Assembly (NCBI RefSeq): GCF_007997035.1 | Contig: NZ_VOSS01000096.1 | Location: 1-64,000 of the forward strand | DNA: 64,000 bases | Reading direction: 5' to 3' | Source: Ralstonia sp. TCR112 | GTDB lineage: Bacteria > Pseudomonadota > Gammaproteobacteria > Burkholderiales > Burkholderiaceae | Part shown: one piece after another, positions 55,384 through 64,000 of the stretch | Numbering within the stretch: position 1 is the stretch's first letter | How the letters are laid out: each line of letters opens with the position of its first letter | The notes under the pieces: generated by a model | Database searches by the model: none | Told to the model about the DNA's origin: nothing | What the model saw: only the letters and a program-made list of their open reading frames with translations | Translations under genes and position numbers: made by a program

Positions 55384-58026
55384 TCAGACCTTCTGCTGGA
55401 CCCACGCTGCCACACCGGCCAGCGCCTGCGGCAGGTTGTCCGGCTCCGTGCCGCCAGCCTGTGCCATGTCCGGGCGGCCGCCGCCCTTGCCGCCGACCTG
55501 CTGGGCGACAAAGTTGACCAGCTCGCCGGCCTTGACCTTGGCCGTGGCGTCGGCCGTCACGCCGGCAATCAGCGCGACCTTGCCGTCGCTCACGCTGCCC
55601 AGCACGATGGCCGCGGTCTGCAGCTTGTCCTTGAGCTTGTCCATGGTCTCGCGCAGCGTCTTGGCATCGGCGCCGTCCAGCTTGGCAGCCAGCACCTTGA
55701 TGCCGGCCACGTCCACGGCCTGGCTCACGAGTTCGTCGCCCTGGCTTGCGGCCAGCTTCGACTTCAGGCGCTCCAGTTCCTTCTCGAGCGTCTTGACCTG
55801 GTCCTGCACCTGCACGATGCGCTGCGTCAGTTCCGACGGCTGCGCACGCAGCGCGGCGGCCGCTTCGTTGATGCGCGTATCGAGCGTCTGCAGGTAGTGC
55901 AGCACGTTGTCGCCGGTGATGGCTTCCACACGGCGGATGCCCGCTGCCACGCCCGACTCGCTCACGATCTTGAACAGGCCGATGTCGCCCGTGCGCGCCA
56001 CGTGCGTGCCGCCACACAGTTCCTTCGACGAACCGATCGACAGCACGCGCACTTCGTCGCCGTACTTCTCGCCGAACAGCGCCATCGCGCCATTCTTGAC
56101 CGCGTCGTCAAAGCCCATCAGCTGCGCGCTGGTGGCAGCGTTGGCAAAAATTTCTGCGTTGACGCGCGCTTCCACTTCGCGAATCTGCAGCGGCGTCATC
56201 GGTGCGTTGTGTGAGAAATCGAAGCGCGTCTTTTCCGCATCGACCAGCGAGCCCTTCTGCTGCACGTGGCTGCCCAGCACTTCGCGCAGCGCCTTGTGCA
56301 TCAGGTGCGTTGCCGAGTGGTTGCGCATGGTGCGCGCGCGGCGCACTGCGTCCACTTCCGCCGCCACGGCATCGCCAACCTTCAGCACGCCGGTGCGCAG
56401 CTCGCCGTGGTGACCGAACACTTCCGGCTGCACCTTCAGCGTGTCGACCACGTCAAACCAGACGGTCGCGGCCTTCAGCGTGCCCTGGTCGCCAACCTGG
56501 CCGCCCGATTCCGCATAGAACGGTGTGTGGTCCAGCACCACCACGCCGGTCTGGCCCGGATGCATTTCCTGCACCGATGCGCCATCCACAAACAGCGCCG
56601 TCACCCGCGCGGTTTCGCGCACGAGCTGCTCGTAGCCGTGGAAGGTGGTCTTGTCGCCGGTGTAGTCGAGCGTGCCGGCGGCCATCTTGAACTTGCCGGC
56701 GGCGCGTGCCTGTTCGCGCTGGCGAGTCATGGCGGCATCAAAGGCGGCTTCGTCGACGATCACGTCGTTCTCCCGACAGACGTCTTGCGTCAGGTCCAGC
56801 GGGAAACCGTAGGTGTCGTGCAGCTTGAAGGCCAGTTCGCCGTCGAGCATCTTGGCGCCGGAGGTCTTCAGCTCTCCCAGCGCGGCGTCGAGGATCGACA
56901 TGCCGTGCTCGATGGTCTCGAAGAAGCGGGCTTCTTCCGTACGCAGCACTTCGACCACGCGGTCGCGCGCCTCGCGCAATTCCGGATAGGCTTCGCCCAT
57001 CTGCGCGACGAGGTCGTCCACGAGCTTGTGGAAGAACGCTGCGCGGCAGCCGAGCTTGTAACCGTGGCGGATGGCGCGGCGGATGATCCGGCGCAGCACG
57101 TAGCCGCGGCCTTCATTGCCCGGGATCACGCCGTCGACGATCAGGAACGAGCATGCGCGGATGTGGTCGGCAATCACGCGCAGCGAGTTGTTGGCCAGAT
57201 CCTTGGTGTTGGTCTCGCGCGCGGCGGCGGCGATGAGCGCCTGGAACAGGTCGATCTCGTAGTTGCTGTGCACGTGCTGCAGGATCGCAGCCAGACGCTC
57301 CATGCCCATGCCGGTGTCGACGCACGGTGCGGGCAGCGGGGTCAGCGTGTATTCGCCGGTCGCCGGATCGAGCTGGCGATCGAACTGCATGAACACGTTG
57401 TTCCAGATTTCGATGTAGCGGTCGCCGTCGGCTTCCGGGCTTCCCGGGGGGCCGCCCCACACGTCCGGGCCGTGGTCGTAGAAGATTTCCGAGCACGGGC
57501 CGCACGGGCCGGTTTCGGCCATCTGCCAAAAATTGTCGGAGGCGTACGGCGCGCCCTTGTTGTCGCCGATGCGCACGACGCGCTCGGGCGGCAGGCCGAT
57601 GACCTTGGTCCAGATGTCGTAGGCCTCGTCATCGGTCTGATAGACGGTGGCCCAAAGCTTCTCGGCCGGCAGCTTGTATTCCTGCGTCAGCAGCTCCCAC
57701 GCCCACACGAGTGCGTCGCGCTTGAAGTAGTCGCCGAACGACCAGTTGCCGAGCATTTCGAAGAACGTGTGGTGACGCGCGGTGTAACCAACGTTTTCCA
57801 GGTCGTTGTGCTTGCCGCCGGCGCGCAGGCAGCGCTGCACGGAGGCCGCGCGCACGTACGGGCGCTTGTCGGTGCCGAGGAAGACGTCCTTGAACTGCAC
57901 CATGCCGGAGTTGGTGAACAGCAGCGTCGGGTCGTTGCCCGGCACCAGCGGCGAGGAGCGCACCACGGTGTGGCCCTTCGTCTCGAAGAACGTCAGGAAT
58001 TTTTGGCGGATATCGGAGGCTTTCAT
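55384..58026 (-). CDS. alaS: Alanine--tRNA ligase
   Basis: An 880-residue class II synthetase that charges tRNA-Ala and edits Ser and Gly mischarges. The start at 58026 gives [19 protein letters not shown]; two further in-frame Met lie 8 and 13 codons upstream, and the first has an AAGG site. The catalytic core has [21 protein letters not shown]. The editing domain has [16 protein letters not shown] and [13 protein letters not shown] with the zinc ligands. The C-Ala domain ends with [15 protein letters not shown]. Length is normal. It has its own terminator. Confidence 0.96.
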   Translation of the reverse strand: MKASDIRQKFLTFFETKGHTVVRSSPLVPGNDPTLLFTNSGMVQFKDVFLGTDKRPYVRAASVQRCLRAGGKHNDLENVGYTARHHTFFEMLGNWSFGDYFKRDALVWAWELLTQEYKLPAEKLWATVYQTDDEAYDIWTKVIGLPPERVVRIGDNKGAPYASDNFWQMAETGPCGPCSEIFYDHGPDVWGGPPGSPEADGDRYIEIWNNVFMQFDRQLDPATGEYTLTPLPAPCVDTGMGMERLAAILQHVHSNYEIDLFQALIAAAARETNTKDLANNSLRVIADHIRACSFLIVDGVIPGNEGRGYVLRRIIRRAIRHGYKLGCRAAFFHKLVDDLVAQMGEAYPELREARDRVVEVLRTEEARFFETIEHGMSILDAALGELKTSGAKMLDGELAFKLHDTYGFPLDLTQDVCRENDVIVDEAAFDAAMTRQREQARAAGKFKMAAGTLDYTGDKTTFHGYEQLVRETARVTALFVDGASVQEMHPGQTGVVVLDHTPFYAESGGQVGDQGTLKAATVWFDVVDTLKVQPEVFGHHGELRTGVLKVGDAVAAEVDAVRRARTMRNHSATHLMHKALREVLGSHVQQKGSLVDAEKTRFDFSHNAPMTPLQIREVEARVNAEIFANAATSAQLMGFDDAVKNGAMALFGEKYGDEVRVLSIGSSKELCGGTHVARTGDIGLFKIVSESGVAAGIRRVEAITGDNVLHYLQTLDTRINEAAAALRAQPSELTQRIVQVQDQVKTLEKELERLKSKLAASQGDELVSQAVDVAGIKVLAAKLDGADAKTLRETMDKLKDKLQTAAIVLGSVSDGKVALIAGVTADATAKVKAGELVNFVAQQVGGKGGGRPDMAQAGGTEPDNLPQALAGVAAWVQQKV

Positions 58027-58233
58027 GTCGCGGGGTGCCGGAGTCAGCATTGCGCCTTGGAGCATCCCGCTCCTGAGCGCCTTGGATTAGTGCAAACCGT
58101 TGATTATACGGGGTTCGCGCCCGGGTCGCGTCCATTCTGCGCCGCATTTTCCCCGGTCGGTCGCATGGGCCTGGGGCCTCGCCGGGGCGTGGTGTAGAGT
58201 GCACCCGTTCCAATCGTGCCGATTTGTCAACCT

Positions 58234-59454
58234 ATGGGCGCTCTGAGCCATCTTCGTGTTCTCGACCTGACCCGCGTGCTTGCCGGCCCCTGGTGCGCGC
58301 AAAACCTCGCCGATTTTGGCGCCGACGTCATCAAGGTGGAGCGCCCCGGCGCCGGCGACGACACCCGCACCTGGGGCCCGCCCTGGCTCAAGGACGAAGC
58401 CGGCCAGGACACCGCCGAAGCTGCGTACTACCTGGCTGCCAACCGCAACAAGCGCTCCATCACCGTCGACATCAGCACGCCCGAGGGCCAGGACATCGTC
58501 CGCAAGCTTGCAGCGCATGCCGACGTGGTGCTCGAGAACTACAAGGTCGGCCAGCTCAAGAAATACGGCCTCGACTACGCCTCGCTCAAGGCCGTCAAGC
58601 CGGACCTCGTCTATTGCTCCATCACGGGCTTCGGCCAGACCGGCCCTTACGCCGCCCGAGCCGGCTACGACTTCATCGTGCAAGGCATGGGCGGCTTCAT
58701 GAGCCTGACCGGCGAGCGCGACGATCTGCCCGGCGGCGGCCCGCAAAAGGCCGGCGTGGCCATCTCCGATTTGATGACCGGCATGTATGCCACTGTGGCC
58801 GTGCTGGCCGCGCTCGCCCACCGTGACCGCACCGGCGAGGGCCAGTACATCGACATGGCGCTGCTCGACGTGCAGGTCGCGATGCTGGCCAACATGAACA
58901 CCAACTACCTGGCCAGCGGCCAAGCGCCCAAGCGCTGGGGCAACGCGCATCCAAACATCGTGCCGTACCAGACGTTCCAGGCAGCAAACGGCTGGATCAT
59001 CGTGGCGGTCGGCAACGACGGCCAGTTCCGGCGCTTTGTGGATGCGGGCGGCATACCCGAGCTGGCCGACGACCCGCGCTTTGCCACCAACCCGCAGCGC
59101 GTGGCCAACCGCGACGTGCTGGTGCCGATCCTGGCGGAGATGGTCAAGCGCCTGAGCAAAGGCGAATGGATCGACAAGCTCGAAACCGCCGGCGTGCCGT
59201 GCGGCCCGATCAACTCGCTCGACGAGGTGTTCGGCAACGAGCAGGTGCAGGCGCGCGGCCTGCGCGTCGATCTTCCTCATCCGAGCGCCGGCACCGTCAA
59301 GCTGGTCGGCAGCCCCGTCAAGATGAGCGCCACGCCGCCCAAGGCCGCAAGCCATCCGCCGCTGCTGGGCGAGCACACCGAGGCCGTGCTGCGCGACGTG
59401 CTGAACCTGAACACGGAGCAGATCGAAACGCTGCGCACGCGCGGCGTGATCTGA
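58234..59454 (+). CDS. Family III CoA transferase (CaiB/BaiF type)
   Basis: A 406-residue protein of the CaiB/BaiF family, which transfers CoA between carboxylic acids through an aspartyl-CoA intermediate. The catalytic Asp is Asp179 in VAISDLMTGMYAT; the N-terminus LSHLRVLDLTRVLAGPWCAQ is typical. The ATG at 58234 was chosen over an upstream one at 58216. The substrate (formyl, carnitine, succinyl, itaconate and so on) is not predictable from the motifs. Divergent from alaS; a DUF2214 gene follows by 45 nt. Confidence 0.9.
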   Translation: MGALSHLRVLDLTRVLAGPWCAQNLADFGADVIKVERPGAGDDTRTWGPPWLKDEAGQDTAEAAYYLAANRNKRSITVDISTPEGQDIVRKLAAHADVVLENYKVGQLKKYGLDYASLKAVKPDLVYCSITGFGQTGPYAARAGYDFIVQGMGGFMSLTGERDDLPGGGPQKAGVAISDLMTGMYATVAVLAALAHRDRTGEGQYIDMALLDVQVAMLANMNTNYLASGQAPKRWGNAHPNIVPYQTFQAANGWIIVAVGNDGQFRRFVDAGGIPELADDPRFATNPQRVANRDVLVPILAEMVKRLSKGEWIDKLETAGVPCGPINSLDEVFGNEQVQARGLRVDLPHPSAGTVKLVGSPVKMSATPPKAASHPPLLGEHTEAVLRDVLNLNTEQIETLRTRGVI

Positions 59455-59499
59455 GCCCGGCAATTTACGCTAACCCTTTCCTACCCTGACGAGGTCAAC

Positions 59500-59952
59500 A
59501 TGTGGCTTGATGCGTTGCTGGCTTACCTGCATTACATCTCGATCTTCACGCTGATCGTCTTCATCACCGCCGAAGCCGTTGTACTGCGGCCCGACATGAC
59601 GCCCGAGATCCGCAAGCGCCTGGCGCGCTATGACGCCGTGTACGGCGCCGCTGCGGTGGCGGTGGTTGTCACCGGCGTGCTCCGCGTCGTCTACGGAGCG
59701 AAGGGCTACGCCTTCTACGTTCACAACCCGGTATTCCACCTCAAGGTTGGCCTGTTCATCCTCGTGGGTCTGATGTCGATCGTTCCGACCATCAACATCC
59801 TGCGCTGGAAGAAGCAAGGCAAGACCCTGCCCGACTTCGTGCCAACGCCGTCGGAAATTGCCAAGACGCGCCGCTGGGTCATGATCGAGTCGCACCTGAT
59901 CATCTTCATTCCACTGGCGGCCGTGCTGATGGCGCGCGGTATCGGCATGTGA
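59500..59952 (+). CDS. DUF2214 family membrane protein
   Basis: A 150-residue integral membrane protein with about four hydrophobic helices, starting MWLDALLAYLHYISIFTLIV. The Arg/Lys-rich ILRWKKQGKTLPD connects helices three and four. The family name DUF2214 comes from the conserved YLHYI start and the His in HPVFHLK. The function is unknown. It lies 45 nt after the CoA transferase gene and may share its transcript. Confidence 0.8.
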   Translation: MWLDALLAYLHYISIFTLIVFITAEAVVLRPDMTPEIRKRLARYDAVYGAAAVAVVVTGVLRVVYGAKGYAFYVHNPVFHLKVGLFILVGLMSIVPTINILRWKKQGKTLPDFVPTPSEIAKTRRWVMIESHLIIFIPLAAVLMARGIGM

Positions 59953-60182
59953 TTGCAGGGGGCCAGGCAATCGTGTTCTGCGGCCCCGAATTTTCTCAGC
60001 GCAGCCCTAGGGACAAACCCTGAATCGTTTGCCCAGGCGCCGCGCGGGGCCATGACAAGGCCCGCCCTCCCCTCCGCAAGGTGCTTGAAAGCCGGTCTGC
60101 TTAGCGTGCAAACTTGGTCGCCTTACAAGGCACAGGCGGCCTGCCACACCCGGCGCGGCACGCCACCCCGAGGAGACCAGAC

Positions 60183-60668
60183 TTGCAGAACGATCCACAA
60201 GGTCGTCCGGTGATCCGCAGTCACCAGGACTTTGCATCCGGCATCATGTTCATCGTGGCCGGTGCGGCGTTTGCCATTCTGGCGCGCAGCTACCGCATGG
60301 GTACGGCGGGCAGCATGGGGCCGGGCTACTTCCCGTTCTGGCTGGGCGTGGTGCTCGTACTGCTGGGCGTGGTGGTGCTTGTGCAATCGCTGTCGCGCAA
60401 AGGCGTGATCGATCGCATTCCGCGCTGGGACGTCAAGACGCTGCTGTGGATTCTCGGCTCCGTGGTGCTGTTCGGGCTGTTGCTGCAACCGCTTGGGCTC
60501 GTCTTATCGATTGTGGTGCTCGTGCTGGTCTCCAGCATGGCGAGCCACGAATTCACCCTCAAGGGCGCCGCCGGGACCGCCCTCGCCATGGTCGTGATGA
60601 GCCTCGCGGCGTTCGTCTACGGGCTCAAGCTGCAGTTCCCGGTGTGGCCGGCCTTCATCGGCAATTGA
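60183..60668 (+). CDS. tctB: Tripartite tricarboxylate transporter, small subunit TctB
   Basis: A 161-residue inner-membrane protein with four hydrophobic helices. A perfect AGGAG site lies 7 nt before a TTG at 60183 (MQNDPQGRPVIRSHQDF), so this start is preferred over the frame opening at 60114. The family pattern SMGPGYFPFWLGVVLVLLG near residues 47-65 identifies TctB, the small membrane subunit of the TTT transporter. The stop lies 19 nt before tctA. No tctC (Bug solute-binding protein) gene follows in the window. Confidence 0.88.
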   Translation: MQNDPQGRPVIRSHQDFASGIMFIVAGAAFAILARSYRMGTAGSMGPGYFPFWLGVVLVLLGVVVLVQSLSRKGVIDRIPRWDVKTLLWILGSVVLFGLLLQPLGLVLSIVVLVLVSSMASHEFTLKGAAGTALAMVVMSLAAFVYGLKLQFPVWPAFIGN

Positions 60669-60687
60669 GCGAGAGGCACACGACATC

Positions 60688-62190
60688 ATGGACCTCTTCG
60701 CCAATCTCGCGCTCGGTTTCTCCACCGCGCTTTCCATCCAGAACCTGATCTACGCGTTCATCGGCTGCGTGCTCGGTACGTTGATCGGCGTGTTGCCGGG
60801 CCTGGGCCCCATCGCCACGATTGCGATGCTGCTGCCGGCCACGTACGCGCTGCCGCCGGTGGCCGCGCTCATCATGCTGGCCGGCATTTACTACGGCGCG
60901 CAGTACGGCGGCTCCACCACAGCCATCCTCGTCAACCTGCCGGGCGAATCGTCATCGGTAGTGACCACCATCGACGGCTACCAGATGGCGCGGCGCGGAC
61001 GCGCGGGCGTGGCGCTGGCAACGGCCGGCCTGGGCTCGTTCTTCGCGGGCTGCGTGGCCACGCTGGTGCTGGCGGCATTTGCCACGCCGCTGTCCGAATT
61101 CGCGTTCAACTTCGGGCCGGCGGAATACTTTTCGCTGATGGTGCTGGGGCTGATCGGCGCGGTCGTGCTGGCGTCGGGCTCGCTCGTCAAGGCGATTGCG
61201 ATGATCGTGCTGGGCCTGCTGCTCGGCCTCGTCGGCACCGATGTGAACTCGGGCACCGCGCGGTATTCGTTCGACGTGCCGGAGCTGGCTGACGGGCTGA
61301 ACTTCGTGTCGGTGGCGATGGGCGTGTTCGGCTTTGCCGAGATCATCGCCAACCTCGAACAGAAGGAACACCGCGAAACCTTCGTCGAGCACGTCCGCAA
61401 CCTGTGGCCCAGCCGCGAAGACTTCAAGCGGATGATCCCGGCGGTGCTGCGCGGCACGGCGCTCGGCTCGGTGCTGGGCATCCTGCCGGGCGGCGGCGCG
61501 ACGCTGGCGTCGTTCGCGTCGTACTCGCTGGAGAAGAAGACCTCGAAGTATTCGAGCGAATTCGGCAAGGGCGCCATCGAGGGCGTGGCCGGCCCCGAAT
61601 CGGCCAACAACGCGGCGGCGCAGACGTCGTTCATTCCGCTGCTCACGCTCGGCATTCCGCCCAACGCGGTGATGGCGCTGATGGTCGGTGCGATGACCAT
61701 CCACAATATCCAGCCCGGCCCGCAGGTAATGACCAGCAACCCCGCGCTGTTCTGGGGCCTCATCGCCTCGATGTGGATCGGCAACCTGATGCTGATCGTG
61801 CTGAACCTGCCGATGATCGGCGTGTGGGTGCGCCTGCTGAAGGTGCCGTATCGTTTCCTGTATCCGGCCATTCTGGTGTTCTGCTGCATCGGCGTGTATT
61901 CGGTGTCGAACACGACGTTCGATATCTTCCAGACGGCGCTCTTCGGCTTGATCGGCTACATGTTCGTCAAGCTTCGCTGCGAACCGGCGCCCATGCTGCT
62001 CGGCTTCGTGCTCGGGCCGATGATGGAAGAGAACTTCCGCCGCGCGCTGCTGCTCTCGCGCGGGGATTTCTCTACGTTTGTGACGCGACCGCTGTCGCTG
62101 GGGCTGCTGATTGCGGCAGGCATCCTCGTCTTGCTGGTGGCGCTGCCCGCCATCAACAGAAAACGCGAGGAAGCGTTTCAAGAGGAATAG
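60688..62190 (+). CDS. tctA: Tripartite tricarboxylate transporter, large permease TctA
   Basis: A 500-residue permease with about twelve membrane helices. The TctA signatures are GTLIGVLPGLGPIATIAML near residues 30-48, QYGGSTTAILVNLPGESSSV and GILPGGGATLASFASY, which line the substrate path. TTT systems import citrate or other carboxylates with a periplasmic TctC protein. It follows tctB by 19 nt and is closed by a terminator. The substrate is unknown. Confidence 0.93.
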   Translation: MDLFANLALGFSTALSIQNLIYAFIGCVLGTLIGVLPGLGPIATIAMLLPATYALPPVAALIMLAGIYYGAQYGGSTTAILVNLPGESSSVVTTIDGYQMARRGRAGVALATAGLGSFFAGCVATLVLAAFATPLSEFAFNFGPAEYFSLMVLGLIGAVVLASGSLVKAIAMIVLGLLLGLVGTDVNSGTARYSFDVPELADGLNFVSVAMGVFGFAEIIANLEQKEHRETFVEHVRNLWPSREDFKRMIPAVLRGTALGSVLGILPGGGATLASFASYSLEKKTSKYSSEFGKGAIEGVAGPESANNAAAQTSFIPLLTLGIPPNAVMALMVGAMTIHNIQPGPQVMTSNPALFWGLIASMWIGNLMLIVLNLPMIGVWVRLLKVPYRFLYPAILVFCCIGVYSVSNTTFDIFQTALFGLIGYMFVKLRCEPAPMLLGFVLGPMMEENFRRALLLSRGDFSTFVTRPLSLGLLIAAGILVLLVALPAINRKREEAFQEE

Positions 62191-62228
62191 GAACAAGAAC
62201 GGCGACGTTGCTGCATCGCACCCTACTC

Positions 62229-62258
62229 AACCGGAGGCTCGCCCTCCGGTTTTTGTTT
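62229..62258 (+). terminator. Intrinsic terminator after tctA
   Basis: AACCGGAG (62229-62236) and CTCCGGTT (62244-62251) with a short loop, then TTTGTTTG. It lies about 38 nt past the tctA stop and before the lipase gene. Confidence 0.8.
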
Positions 62259-62387
62259 GCGCACGCGGCAGCGCAGCATTAGAGCCAAACCTCCACTTCA
62301 GTTGACGTCGGACACGGCGCTTCGGATAACGGAGGGCGATCGGCCCAAAGAGGTCGACCACCTATCCAATGTCCAGGAGACAACCGA

Positions 62388-63386
62388 ATGACACAGACTT
62401 CCCTGCTCCATGCCCTGTATGGATCAGCGCGCAGCTTTCTGCGCACACACGCTGCGGCCGCCGTCTTGGCCACATCCATGCTCACTTTGGGTGCCGCCGC
62501 ACCCGCCCAAGCCGCCAGTACCTATGCCGCAACGAAGTACCCGATCGTGCTGGTGCATGGCCTGTCCGGCACCAGCAAGTTCCTCGGCGTGGTCGACTAC
62601 TGGTACCAGATCCCTGAAGACCTGCGCGCCAATGGCGCCAATGTCTACGTGGCCGACGTGTCGGCCTTCAACGATGAAACGGTTCGCGGCGAACAGCTCG
62701 TCAGCCAGATCCGCAGCGTGCTCGCCACCACGGGCGCGGCCAAGGTCAATCTGATCGGGCACAGCCAGGGCGGACTGACCTCGCGCTACGCCGCGGCCGT
62801 CGTGCCAAACCTCGTGGCCTCCGTCACGACCATCGGCACACCCCACAAGGGTTCGGAGTTTGCGGATTTCGTGGAGTCGACACCGGCCCCGTTTCAAGCG
62901 CTCGTGAACCTCGGCGCTGATGTATTCGGCTCGGTGCTCGGCTGGTTCAACGGCAACAGCAATCCGCAGAATGGTTTTGCGGCGCTGCATATCCTGTCGA
63001 CGTCGGGCGCGGCCGATTTCAACAAGGCGTTCCCCAGCGCGGGCCTCGCCAGCGGATGCAACACCGGCAGCGCCACCGACGTGCGCAACGGCAACGTGCA
63101 GAAGCTGTATTCGTGGACGGGCCGCTCCACCGCCACCAACGTGCTCGACCTGTTCGATCCGGTGCTCGTTTTCAGCGGCGGCGTCATGCAGGCGCGCGGC
63201 TCGGGAACCAACGACGGGCTCGTCTCCGTGTGCAGCGCGAAGTTCGGGCAGGTCTTGTCGACGGACTACGCATGGAATCACCTGGATGAGGTCAACCAGC
63301 TGCTCGGCCTGATCGGCTGGGGCGCGGCCGACCCGGTCGCGGTGATCCGCACGCAGGCCAATCGACTGAAGACGGCCGGTCTCTGA
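62388..63386 (+). CDS. lipA: Secreted triacylglycerol lipase (family I, foldase-dependent)
   Basis: A 332-residue secreted lipase. The signal peptide runs to AQAAS near residue 42. The catalytic triad is Ser126 in IGHSQGGLTSR, Asp276 in GTNDGLVSVCS and His298 in WNHLDEVNQ. Cys224 and Cys282 can form the single disulphide seen in Burkholderia lipase. The oxyanion motif VHGLSG is present. This is the family I.1/I.2 type, exported by type II secretion and needing a steric foldase, whose gene follows. It hydrolyses long-chain acylglycerols. Confidence 0.93.
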   Translation: MTQTSLLHALYGSARSFLRTHAAAAVLATSMLTLGAAAPAQAASTYAATKYPIVLVHGLSGTSKFLGVVDYWYQIPEDLRANGANVYVADVSAFNDETVRGEQLVSQIRSVLATTGAAKVNLIGHSQGGLTSRYAAAVVPNLVASVTTIGTPHKGSEFADFVESTPAPFQALVNLGADVFGSVLGWFNGNSNPQNGFAALHILSTSGAADFNKAFPSAGLASGCNTGSATDVRNGNVQKLYSWTGRSTATNVLDLFDPVLVFSGGVMQARGSGTNDGLVSVCSAKFGQVLSTDYAWNHLDEVNQLLGLIGWGAADPVAVIRTQANRLKTAGL

Positions 63387-63400
63387 CCATCCGGCCATTC

Positions 63401-63424
63401 GACCACCCGACCACCCGACCACCC
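63401..63424 (+). repeat. Short tandem repeat between lipase and foldase genes
   Basis: Three copies of the 8-bp unit GACCACCC in a row. It is short and could be chance. It lies 16 nt before the foldase start. Confidence 0.5.
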
Positions 63425-63439
63425 AAGGCATTCGCCACC

Positions 63440-64000
63440 ATGAAGCGCCAATCGCCATCGATACAACCCATGACGTTTGTTGTCGCCGTGCTGGTGGCGG
63501 TGTCGGTCGCGGGCGGGGTCTACTGGTGGCATGCGTCGGACGCGCCTGACGCGCCCATGGCGCAGCCGCAGGCGGCCAAGGGCGCCTTCATCGGCAGTGT
63601 CGGCGCCGAACCTTCGGCACAGGCCGCGCCTGCACCGGAGCTGACCGATACCCAGGCGCCGGACGGCCTGCATGTGGATGCGCGCGGCCACCTCATCGTC
63701 GAAGCCGCCAATCGCGCAGTGTTCGACTACTTCCTCGACGTGCCCGCCTCGTTGCCCGAGGCGCAGCGTGTGTCGATGGCCGAGGCCCATTTGCGCGCCA
63801 AGCTGATCACGCCGGCGCTGGCGGAGGCGCAATCGCTGCTGCAGCACTACCTGGCCTATCGCAAGGCAGCGGCTGCGAACGGAACAGCCACCCGCAACAA
63901 GCCGAGCCTCGAACAGGTCCAGCAGCGCCCCGAGTTGATCGCCACGCTGCGCCAGCAGTTGAGCGACCGTACCGCGCTGCGCCGCCAATACCTTGGCGCG
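63440..64000 (+). CDS. lifO: Lipase-specific foldase (lipase chaperone), N-terminal part
   Basis: The ATG at 63440 opens a frame that stays open for 187 codons to the window end. Residues 12-26 are a membrane anchor (TFVVAVLVAVSVAGG). Near residue 92 the foldase motif RAVFDYFLDVPASLPE matches the RxxFDY(F/C)L signature of Lif proteins. These membrane-tethered chaperones fold the lipase in the periplasm before export. The gene follows lipA by 54 nt, the usual lipase-foldase operon order. The C-terminal half is beyond the window. Confidence 0.92.
   Translation, partial: MKRQSPSIQPMTFVVAVLVAVSVAGGVYWWHASDAPDAPMAQPQAAKGAFIGSVGAEPSAQAAPAPELTDTQAPDGLHVDARGHLIVEAANRAVFDYFLDVPASLPEAQRVSMAEAHLRAKLITPALAEAQSLLQHYLAYRKAAAANGTATRNKPSLEQVQQRPELIATLRQQLSDRTALRRQYLGA

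Noticed and set aside
1-64000. CRISPR arrays, IS elements, rRNA or conventional tRNA genes
   Set aside because: No regularly spaced repeats, transposase motifs, rRNA stretches or cloverleaf genes apart from the tmRNA were seen.

Overview
The window looks like a chromosomal segment of a high-GC betaproteobacterium of the Burkholderiaceae, most probably Ralstonia (R. pickettii-like or a close relative). The reasons are the gene order gyrA, serC, pheA, hisC, tyrA, aroA, cmk, rpsA, ihfB, lapA, lapB; the IHF beta subunit with a long C-terminal tail; a heptose kinase (hldA) separate from the nucleotidyltransferase; a tmRNA encoding the tag ANDERYALAA; and a lipase followed by its foldase gene. The species call is inference, since no database search was possible.

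Layout. 1-3.7 kb (minus strand): etfB with the first codons of etfA, then the methionine ABC importer metN-metI-metQ behind a leader that carries a terminator-like hairpin. 3.7-6.9 kb: a class II HDAC-like amidohydrolase, mltB and cysM. 7-25 kb (all minus): a long housekeeping block read from gyrA down through a DUF2059 protein, serine/aromatic/histidine biosynthesis (serC, pheA, hisC, tyrA, aroA), cmk, rpsA, ihfB, the LPS-control pair lapA/lapB, ugd, hldA, hldD and a small ComEA-like protein. 25-32.6 kb: an OmpA-like protein, a glycine-zipper lipoprotein, ubiG-gph, a 1260-residue DUF748 protein and the tmRNA gene ssrA. 32.7-41 kb: a chaperone-usher fimbrial operon (pilin, chaperone, usher, tip adhesin) followed, in the downstream direction of the plus map, by a BvgS-like hybrid histidine kinase. 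41-50.3 kb: a secreted ExeM/NucH-type nuclease, an RcnB-like protein, a LysE exporter, and small metabolic genes (TusA-like, Nudix, threonine aldolase, tautomerase, class II aldolase), then an MFS transporter divergent from a LysR regulator. 50.4-55 kb: an iron-type TonB-dependent receptor, frameshifted as read, behind a Fur-box promoter and a structured leader, and two tandem purine nucleoside permease-family genes. 55.4-64 kb: alaS, a CoA transferase, a DUF2214 membrane protein, tctB-tctA, and a secreted lipase with its foldase (cut by the window end).

Three single-base deletions are inferred: one in gyrA near 24318, and two in the TonB receptor near 51043 and 50829. Restoring one base at each site returns each gene to an exact multiple of three and to normal family length. 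Because gyrA is essential, sequence error is the simplest explanation.

The least explained structure is the roughly 195-nt leader of the TonB receptor. It combines a sigma70-type promoter, a Fur-like operator, a 10-codon upstream ORF whose stop codon lies in a hairpin, and an intrinsic terminator about 58 nt before the receptor start. It looks like an attenuation device. A second, simpler candidate is the leader of metN. The fimbrial locus directly 3' of ssrA, with a more AT-rich adhesin gene, is the best candidate for acquired DNA. No CRISPR array, insertion sequence, integrase, rRNA or conventional tRNA gene was seen.
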